A DNA stretch of 6,463 bases from JBEIUL01 sp044356865 (GTDB lineage: Bacteria > Planctomycetota > Phycisphaerae > Phycisphaerales > SM1A02), in NCBI GenBank assembly GCA_044356865.1, contig JBIKVN010000192.1:1-6463 (forward strand), written 5' to 3'. The translations under genes were made by a program, and so were the position numbers. Position 1 is the first letter of the stretch. Every line of letters starts with the position of its first letter. The notes beneath the pieces are model-generated. The model was not told where the DNA came from and did no database searches. It worked only from the letters and a program-made list of their open reading frames with translations. This document shows positions 1 to 4,266 of the stretch, in pieces.

Positions 1-329
1 TGGTCGGGCGTGGCGACGACGACGCCGTCGAGGTCGAGCTCGCGGGCGTCCGCGATGAGCTCGCGGAAGTCGGCGAAAGTCGAGGCTTCGGGAAACCCAG
101 CGCGGGCCCGGCCGAGCAGGCCCCGATCGACGTCGCAAAAGGCCACGATCCGCTCGTGGCGAATCTCCTCGAGGTTCTCCCAGCCCCGGTTGCCGGTGCC
201 GATCAGGGCGAGACGCAGCGGCTCGTCGGGACGTCGCAGTACCCGAGGCATGCGGCAGGAGGCGATCCACGGAGCGGTCGCCGCGAGCCCGAGGGCGGAC
301 AGGAACGCACGCCGGCCAGTACGCGTCAT
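1..329 (-). CDS. Gfo/Idh/MocA family oxidoreductase, exported, N-terminal part only
   Basis: This is the first 109 codons of a gene that leaves the window at its left edge. The likely product is an NAD(P)-binding dehydrogenase-like protein acting on a sugar or sugar derivative outside the cytoplasmic membrane. Residues 4-10 (TGRRAFL) form a twin-arginine motif, followed by a hydrophobic Ala/Leu stretch to about residue 23. IASC at 22-25 fits a lipobox, so a Tat-exported lipoprotein is possible. The Rossmann fold starts at 40-49 with GTGNRG (44-49). FCDVD is the usual end of the second strand, and the visible part ends in VVVATPD, with the first two bases of a His codon following; ATPDH is a family hallmark. 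Another ATG three codons upstream (338) is in frame; 329 was chosen because it gives a typical short Tat leader. No clear Shine-Dalgarno precedes either. The gene is divergent from the copper monooxygenase. Exported members are abundant in Planctomycetes and substrates are mostly unknown. The substrate-binding domain is missing from view, so specificity cannot be guessed. Confidence 0.88.
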   Translation of the reverse strand, partial: MTRTGRRAFLSALGLAATAPWIASCRMPRVLRRPDEPLRLALIGTGNRGWENLEEIRHERIVAFCDVDRGLLGRARAGFPEASTFADFRELIADARELDLDGVVVATPD

Positions 330-441
330 CGCGGGCATATCGGACGGATCGTAACGGTCGGCGTGCTCGATGGGGGGCGGCCGGGTATCCCTCCGAAGTC
401 CGGGCAATCTCGCAAGGTTGTCCGCGTTCCCTCGGCCTCTG
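330..441. promoter_or_regulatory. Divergent intergenic region between the oxidoreductase and the copper monooxygenase
   Basis: About 110 bp separate two genes that point away from each other, so promoters for both must lie here or overlap the coding starts. I could not identify a convincing -35/-10 pair for either direction. An imperfect 13-bp dyad (GATCGT-A-ACGGTC, 347-359, one G-T mismatch) is the only symmetric element I noticed. The frame of the monooxygenase stays open back to an ATG at 370 and passes an in-frame TTG at 418. If either were the true start, the control region would be shorter. Confidence 0.4.
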
Positions 442-1818
442 ATGCTTCCGCTCGCCTTCGCCATCCTCGCCGCCGACCCGCCGGCCCCCACCTTCACCCG
501 AGACGTCGCGCCGATCGTGCAGGAACGCTGCCTCGGCTGCCATCGCGACGGCGGGGTCGGGCCGTTCCCGCTCGCGACCTACGAGGATGTCTCGCGAAGG
601 GCCTCGATGGTCCGGGCGACGATCGAGGACGGCTCGATGCCGCCGTGGTTCGCGGCGCCGCACGGCGACGGGCCGAGCCCGTGGCGGAACGACGCGTCGC
701 TTTCGAAGGCCGAGCGCGAGACGATCGTCCGCTGGATCGCAGCCGGCAAGCCCCGCGGCGACGACGCCGACCTGCCGAAGCCGCCGAGCTTCGACGCGTC
801 GGGCTGGTCGATCGGGACGCCCAACGCGACCTACGAGCTTCCCGCGGCAATCACGATCCCCGCCGAGGGGACGATGCCGTACCGCATCGTCGCGGTCGAG
901 ACCGACCAGCCCGAGGACCGCTGGATCCGCAGCGTCGAGATCCGCCCGACCGCCCCCGCCGTTGTGCACCACGTGCTGGTGTTCGTCGCGAAGTCGGGCG
1001 AAGGCCGGCTGCGGGAGCGATTCTCGCGCGAGGACGGCCGCGGCTTCTTCGCGGCGTACGTGCCGGGGAACTCGTGGGTGACCTATCCCGACGGTTACGC
1101 GAAGAAGCTGCCGAAGGGTGCGACGCTCGTCTTCCAGATCCACTACACGCCGAACGGCAGGGCGACCGAGGACCGCCTGCGGATCGGCTTCCGTTTCGCC
1201 GACGCGCCGCCGAAGCACGTCGTGCGGACCGCGTCGGTCGCCGACCGCCGGCTGTCGATCCCGCCGGGGGCCGCGGACCATCGCTCAGAGGCGACGGTCG
1301 ACGTGCCGTTCGACGCACGGCTGCTCTCGTTCATGCCGCACATGCATGTGCGCGGCAAGGCGTTCCGGTACGAGATCGAGCGGCCCGACGGAACGGTCAC
1401 CATCCCGCTCGACATCCCCCGCTACGACTTCAACTGGCAGCTCCGGTACGAGCGGCGCGAGCCGCTCGAGCTGCCGAAGGGCTCGCGCCTCACCGGCATC
1501 GCCCGCTACGACAACAGCGCGGCGAACCCGGCGAATCCCGACCCGGATCGCACCGTCCGCTGGGGCCAGCAGACTTTTGACGAGATGATGCTCGGATACT
1601 TCGAGTACGTGACAGTCGAGGACGATCCCACCCGTCCGGATGTGCTACCCGACGCGTCGGAGTCGCGACTCGACTTCGAATCGCTGCGGAAGCGGTTCGA
1701 CCGCGACGGCGACGGGGCGATCGACCGGTCGGAGGTGCCGTCACGCCTGCATCCGGCGTTCGACCGGCTCGACCGGAACGGGGACGGCCGCGTGACGCGG
1801 GCGGACTTTGCCCGCTGA
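442..1818 (+). CDS. Secreted cytochrome c / copper type II monooxygenase / EF-hand fusion protein
   Basis: The 458-residue product is probably periplasmic or surface-exposed. Residues 1-11 form a short hydrophobic signal-like segment. A small cytochrome c domain follows, with heme motif CLGCH at 30-34 and a probable distal Met at 66 in SMPPW. The rest resembles copper type II ascorbate-dependent monooxygenases (PHM/DBH superfamily). His176-His177 and His234 (FQIHY) match the CuH ligands, and His300 and His302 (HMH) with Met382 (DEMM) match the CuM ligands, so both copper sites look intact. Two EF-hand loops close the protein, at 420-431 (DRDGDG) and 444-455 (DRNGDG). Such fusions occur widely in Planctomycetes. 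The hydroxylated substrate is unknown, and the heme may supply electrons in place of ascorbate (inference). The ATG at 442 was chosen because it begins the hydrophobic segment. An in-frame TTG at 418 would add an Arg to the leader, and the ATG at 370 gives a less signal-like N-terminus. No Shine-Dalgarno is evident. The symporter gene follows after 57 bp on the same strand. Confidence 0.88.
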   Translation: MLPLAFAILAADPPAPTFTRDVAPIVQERCLGCHRDGGVGPFPLATYEDVSRRASMVRATIEDGSMPPWFAAPHGDGPSPWRNDASLSKAERETIVRWIAAGKPRGDDADLPKPPSFDASGWSIGTPNATYELPAAITIPAEGTMPYRIVAVETDQPEDRWIRSVEIRPTAPAVVHHVLVFVAKSGEGRLRERFSREDGRGFFAAYVPGNSWVTYPDGYAKKLPKGATLVFQIHYTPNGRATEDRLRIGFRFADAPPKHVVRTASVADRRLSIPPGAADHRSEATVDVPFDARLLSFMPHMHVRGKAFRYEIERPDGTVTIPLDIPRYDFNWQLRYERREPLELPKGSRLTGIARYDNSAANPANPDPDRTVRWGQQTFDEMMLGYFEYVTVEDDPTRPDVLPDASESRLDFESLRKRFDRDGDGAIDRSEVPSRLHPAFDRLDRNGDGRVTRADFAR

Positions 1819-1824
1819 AGACCG

Positions 1825-1869
1825 AAACGGGCGGAAACCCAACGAAAACGCCGACAACCGGGCGGGAAA
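1825..1869 (+). promoter_or_regulatory. Phased A-tract leader upstream of the symporter gene
   Basis: The 57-bp spacer is noticeably A-rich for this GC-rich window. AAA runs begin at 1825, 1835 and 1845, exactly 10 bp apart. They are followed by ACAA at 1854-1857 and AAA at 1867-1869. Tracts repeated once per helical turn are a known cause of intrinsic DNA bending, so this may be a bent promoter or leader region. It may equally keep the mRNA leader unstructured, since no strong Shine-Dalgarno was seen. The spacing is directly visible; the function is inferred. Confidence 0.35.
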
Positions 1870-1875
1870 TCCCGC
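1862..1875 (+). repeat. Perfect inverted repeat abutting the symporter start codon
   Basis: GCGGGA and TCCCGC are perfect inverted arms separated by AA. The last base of the right arm directly precedes the ATG at 1876. In RNA this could form a five-base-pair G/C stem with an AAAT loop just where a ribosome would bind, so it could dampen translation. As DNA it could be a small operator. It lacks a following T-run, so a terminator for the upstream monooxygenase gene is less likely. Confidence 0.4.
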
Positions 1876-3423
1876 ATGCAGAACCACGGTTCCCTCGACC
1901 ACCTTCCGTCCGACATCGCCAGTAGCCCCCTGCTGAACGCCGACCTCGCCCCGGTGCCGCCCGAGCGGCGGACCTGGACGACCTACAACTTCGCGGCGCT
2001 GTGGATCTCGATGGCCCACTGCATCCCGACCTACCTGCTTGCGGGCGGGCTGGTCGCCCAGGGCATGAACTGGTGGCAGGCGCTGCTGACCATCGGGCTC
2101 GGGAACCTCATCGTGCTGGTGCCGATCCTGCTGAACGCGCATCCGGGGACCAAGTACGGGATTCCCTTTCCCGTGCTGGCCCGGGCCAGCTTCGGCACGG
2201 TCGGAGCGAACGTGCCGGCGATCCTGCGGGCGCTCGTCGCGTGCGGCTGGTTCGGCATCCAGACCTACATCGGCGGCGAGGCGGTGAAGACCTTCCTCGT
2301 CGCGGCGTGGCCATCGTTCGCGAACTTCGGCGGCGACGCGACACTCATGGGCCTGGGCATGCCCTCGCTCATCACCTTCCTGATCTTCTGGACGCTCAAC
2401 ATCGCGATCGTCCTCTGGGGCATGAACGCGGTGCGGGTCTTCGAGAACTGGGCCGCGCCGATCGTGCTGGTGCTGGGCGTCTGGATGCTGTGGTGGATCG
2501 TCGGCCGGGCCGGCGGCGTCGGGACGCTGCTCGACCGGCCGTCGTCGTTCGCCGACCTGCCGGCGTTCTGGAAGGTCTTCGTGCCTTCGCTGACCGGCAT
2601 GATCGGCTTCTGGGCGACGCTCAGCCTGAACATCCCCGACTTCACGCGGTACGGACGCGGGCAGCGCCAGCAGATGCTCGGGCAGGCGCTCGGGCTGCCG
2701 ACGACGATGGTGGCGTTCAGCGCGATGGCGGTCTTGATCACCGGCGCCGCGGAATCGCTGCTCAAGGGCGTCGATCCGAAGACGCTGTGGGACCCGATCG
2801 TCGTGCTCGGGCACGTGACCTCGGCAAGCCCGCCGCCGGGACTGTCCGAGCCGATCATCGCGGGGGCCGGCACGCGGCTCGCGGTTGCCATCATCGCGCT
2901 GCTGGGCGTCGCAGTGGCGACCATCTCGACCAACATCGCGGCGAACGTGGTGAGCCCGGCGAACGACTTCGCGAACGTGGCCCCGCGATTCATCAGCTTC
3001 CGGACCGGCGGGATCATCACCGGCGTGCTGGGCATCCTGATGATGCCGTGGAAGCTGCTCGCGAATCCCGAGGCGTATGTCTTCGAGTGGCTGGTCGGGT
3101 ACTCGGCCCTGCTCGGGCCGATCGCGGGAATCATGATCGTCGACTACTGGATCCTGCGGAAGTGCACTCTCGACGTGCCCGAGCTGTACCGGCCGCGCGG
3201 GCGGTTCGCGGGCGTGAATCCGGTGGCGATGGCGGCGCTCGCGCTCGGAGTCGCGCCAAACGTGCCGGGGTTCCTGAGGGCCGTGAAGGTCGTCGGCGGC
3301 GAGCCGGGCTGGGCCGACGCGATCTATCCCTACGCGTGGTTCAGCGGGTTCGCGATCGCCGCGGTGGCGTATGCGGTCGGCATGCGGATCCGGCCGGGTT
3401 TCGGCGTCGCGCCGCGCGGCTGA
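1876..3423 (+). CDS. NCS1-family symporter (nucleobase, hydantoin or allantoin type)
   Basis: A 515-residue inner-membrane transporter of the NCS1 (cytosine/purine, uracil, thiamine, allantoin permease) family, usual length for the family and apparently intact. It probably couples uptake of a heterocyclic nitrogen compound to Na+ or H+. The N-terminus has the typical cytosolic stretch DLAPVPPERRTWTTYNF (23-39). It is followed by ALWISMAHCIPTY (41-53), GMNWWQALL (63-71), CGWFGIQTYIGG (123-134) and LNIPDFTRY (251-259). About twelve hydrophobic segments can be picked out by eye. Trp125 and Gln129 correspond in spacing to Mhp1 Trp117 and Gln121 in the hydantoin-binding site. Trp246 is a likely counterpart of Trp220, and Asn353 or Asn357 of Asn318; these assignments are inference. 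Exact substrate is open, as no purine or hydantoin catabolic gene is visible. The ATG at 1876 fits the family N-terminus. It may share a transcript with the monooxygenase 57 bp upstream, and it converges on the OsmC gene with a 10-bp gap. Confidence 0.9.
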   Translation: MQNHGSLDHLPSDIASSPLLNADLAPVPPERRTWTTYNFAALWISMAHCIPTYLLAGGLVAQGMNWWQALLTIGLGNLIVLVPILLNAHPGTKYGIPFPVLARASFGTVGANVPAILRALVACGWFGIQTYIGGEAVKTFLVAAWPSFANFGGDATLMGLGMPSLITFLIFWTLNIAIVLWGMNAVRVFENWAAPIVLVLGVWMLWWIVGRAGGVGTLLDRPSSFADLPAFWKVFVPSLTGMIGFWATLSLNIPDFTRYGRGQRQQMLGQALGLPTTMVAFSAMAVLITGAAESLLKGVDPKTLWDPIVVLGHVTSASPPPGLSEPIIAGAGTRLAVAIIALLGVAVATISTNIAANVVSPANDFANVAPRFISFRTGGIITGVLGILMMPWKLLANPEAYVFEWLVGYSALLGPIAGIMIVDYWILRKCTLDVPELYRPRGRFAGVNPVAMAALALGVAPNVPGFLRAVKVVGGEPGWADAIYPYAWFSGFAIAAVAYAVGMRIRPGFGVAPRG

Positions 3424-3439
3424 TCCCGCCGCATCAGCC
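3418..3439. terminator. Convergent-junction hairpin containing both stop codons
   Basis: GGCTGAT (3418-3424) and ATCAGCC (3433-3439) are perfect 7-bp inverted arms around an 8-base loop. The left arm contains the TGA of the symporter gene. The right arm contains the TGA of the OsmC gene on the other strand. Because the dyad is symmetric, transcripts from either side would form the same stem. No T-run follows on either side, so this is not a textbook intrinsic terminator. It could still mark or protect both mRNA 3' ends. Confidence 0.45.
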
Positions 3440-3844
3440 CTTCCACATGAATTCGACGCTCGCGTCGAGATCGGCCCGCAGGCTCTTGTGAACTGGACAG
3501 GTGTGGGCGGCGTTCTCGAGGGCGGCGCGGTGCGGGTGGCTTGCGGCGATCGGGACCTCGATCACCGTGCGAAGGGCCGCGATCCGCCGCGGCAGGTCGG
3601 TCGCCATCACCTTCTCGCAGCGTGCGGTCATGCCGACGAGATCGATCCCGTGCCGCTCGGCCACGATGCCCATGATGGTCATCATGCAGGCGGGCAGCGC
3701 CGCCGCAAGCAGGTCGGTCGGCGAGAATGCCTCGCCCTTGCCGTGGTTGTCGACGGGCGCGTCGGTGTGGATCGCGGTGCCGCTCGGGCCGTGGACGGCG
3801 CGGCAGCGGAGTTGGCCTTCATAGCGGACGGTGACGGGAACCAT
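3434..3844 (-). CDS. OsmC-family protein (probable thiol-dependent peroxidase)
   Basis: A 136-residue cytosolic protein of the OsmC/Ohr superfamily, whose characterised members reduce organic hydroperoxides with a pair of cysteines. The signature FSPTDLLAAALPACMMT spans 40-56 and holds the first reactive cysteine, Cys53. The second, Cys116, sits in HTCPVHKSL (114-122), so both catalytic cysteines are present. Length is normal and the protein looks complete. It resembles general OsmC/YhfA-like proteins; I cannot separate OsmC from Ohr subtypes confidently by eye. A good ribosome site, GAGGA at 3850-3854, lies five bases before the ATG and supports this start. It lies downstream of rhaM on the same strand after a 90-bp gap containing a perfect palindrome, which suggests its own promoter and repressor. 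A role alongside rhamnose use (for example coping with reactive by-products) is only a guess. Confidence 0.9.
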   Translation of the reverse strand: MVPVTVRYEGQLRCRAVHGPSGTAIHTDAPVDNHGKGEAFSPTDLLAAALPACMMTIMGIVAERHGIDLVGMTARCEKVMATDLPRRIAALRTVIEVPIAASHPHRAALENAAHTCPVHKSLRADLDASVEFMWKG

Positions 3845-3885
3845 GGAAATCCTCGGGTGCGGGGCGGCGGCCGAGACCGGCGGCT

Positions 3886-3903
3886 GCGTTACAAATGTAA
3901 CGC
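3886..3903. promoter_or_regulatory. Perfect 18-bp palindrome, candidate operator of the OsmC gene
   Basis: GCGTTACA and TGTAACGC are perfect 8-bp inverted arms around AA. The dyad lies 41 bp upstream of the OsmC start codon. Its core TACA-AA-TGTA fits the TACA-N2-TGTA pattern known for operators of BlaI/MecI/CopY-family repressors. It is also an A/T-rich island in GC-rich DNA, as expected for a regulator site. On the minus strand a TACATT inside it could act as a weak -10 element, but no good -35 was found. An alternative is a 3' hairpin after rhaM, though no T-run follows. Confidence 0.5.
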
Positions 3904-3934
3904 CATCCGGGGCGCCGGTCCCGTCCCGACGGCC

Positions 3935-4255
3935 TCAATCGAGGTGAAAGACCTCTTCGAGCGGCTGCATCGAGGTGTCGGCAGCCGAGCCCGGGAGCGA
4001 CGCGAAGAACGGGGCCATCTCGCGCTGCCAGCGGGCGTTCACCTCTTCCGACTGCATGCCGGCGACGGCCCGGGCGAAGTCGGGCGTCTCGCAGTAGCCG
4101 ACGAGCAGGCCGTCGTCACGCAGGAAGAGCGAGTAGTTCGTCCAGCCGTGCCGCGAGAGCGCGGCGAGCATCTCGGGCCAGACCTCGCGGTGGCGACGGC
4201 GGTACTCGGCGAGGCGATCGGGCTTGACCTTGAGCAGGAAGCAGACGCGTCGCAT
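3935..4255 (-). CDS. rhaM: L-rhamnose mutarotase
   Basis: A complete 106-residue cytosolic enzyme that interconverts the alpha and beta anomers of L-rhamnose, helping feed the rhamnose isomerase. It aligns with E. coli RhaM (YiiL, 104 residues) at the same numbering: Tyr18, the catalytic His22, Trp26, Pro27 and Glu28 in EYRRRHREVWPEM (17-29). Trp76 in ARWQREM and the C-terminal EEVFHL (100-105) are also family features. The ATG at 4255 lies four bases after the stop of the aldolase-dehydrogenase gene, whose last codons supply a strong ribosome site. The two are therefore almost certainly one operon. rhaM next to an aldolase-dehydrogenase fusion also occurs in Bacillus subtilis (yulD and yuxG). 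Nothing appears missing or broken. Confidence 0.94.
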   Translation of the reverse strand: MRRVCFLLKVKPDRLAEYRRRHREVWPEMLAALSRHGWTNYSLFLRDDGLLVGYCETPDFARAVAGMQSEEVNARWQREMAPFFASLPGSAADTSMQPLEEVFHLD

Positions 4256-4259
4256 GGAA

Positions 4260-4266
4260 TCACCTC
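4260..4266 (-). promoter_or_regulatory. rhaM ribosome binding site inside the end of the upstream gene
   Basis: Read on the minus strand, GAGGTGA overlaps the last codons and the TGA stop of the aldolase-dehydrogenase gene. It is followed by TTCC and the rhaM ATG. The core GAGG sits seven bases before the start. The overlap implies that ribosomes finishing the first gene can start the second, keeping the two enzymes in step. Confidence 0.7.

Noticed and set aside
370..441. N-terminal extension of the monooxygenase to the ATG at 370
   Set aside because: The added residues are not signal-like, no ribosome site precedes the ATG, and it would squeeze the divergent promoter region. The 418 TTG remains possible but has no proper ribosome site spacing.
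156..1580. Long plus-strand open frame of 474 codons overlapping the oxidoreductase and monooxygenase genes
   Set aside because: The translation is dominated by Arg, Ala, Pro and Gly with no recognisable motif, and it overlaps a frame with clear cytochrome and copper-site motifs. It is an effect of high GC content.
1797..1815. GCGGGC / GCCCGC inverted repeat with a 7-base loop at the end of the monooxygenase gene
   Set aside because: It lies inside the last codons, has no T-run after it, and short G/C dyads like this are expected by chance at this GC content.
1741..2814. Minus-strand open frame of 357 codons antisense to the symporter
   Set aside because: Composition is rich in Arg, Pro, Asp and His without a motif, and it is antisense to a clear NCS1 transporter.
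2001..3491. Second plus-strand open frame of 496 codons inside the symporter region
   Set aside because: Out-of-frame shadow of the NCS1 gene; it has no hydrophobic segments or known motif.
3904..3934. GC-rich short repeats (two TCCCG copies, GGCGCC, CCGG pairs) after rhaM
   Set aside because: Too short and too GC-biased to separate from background; no stable terminator shape with a T-run.
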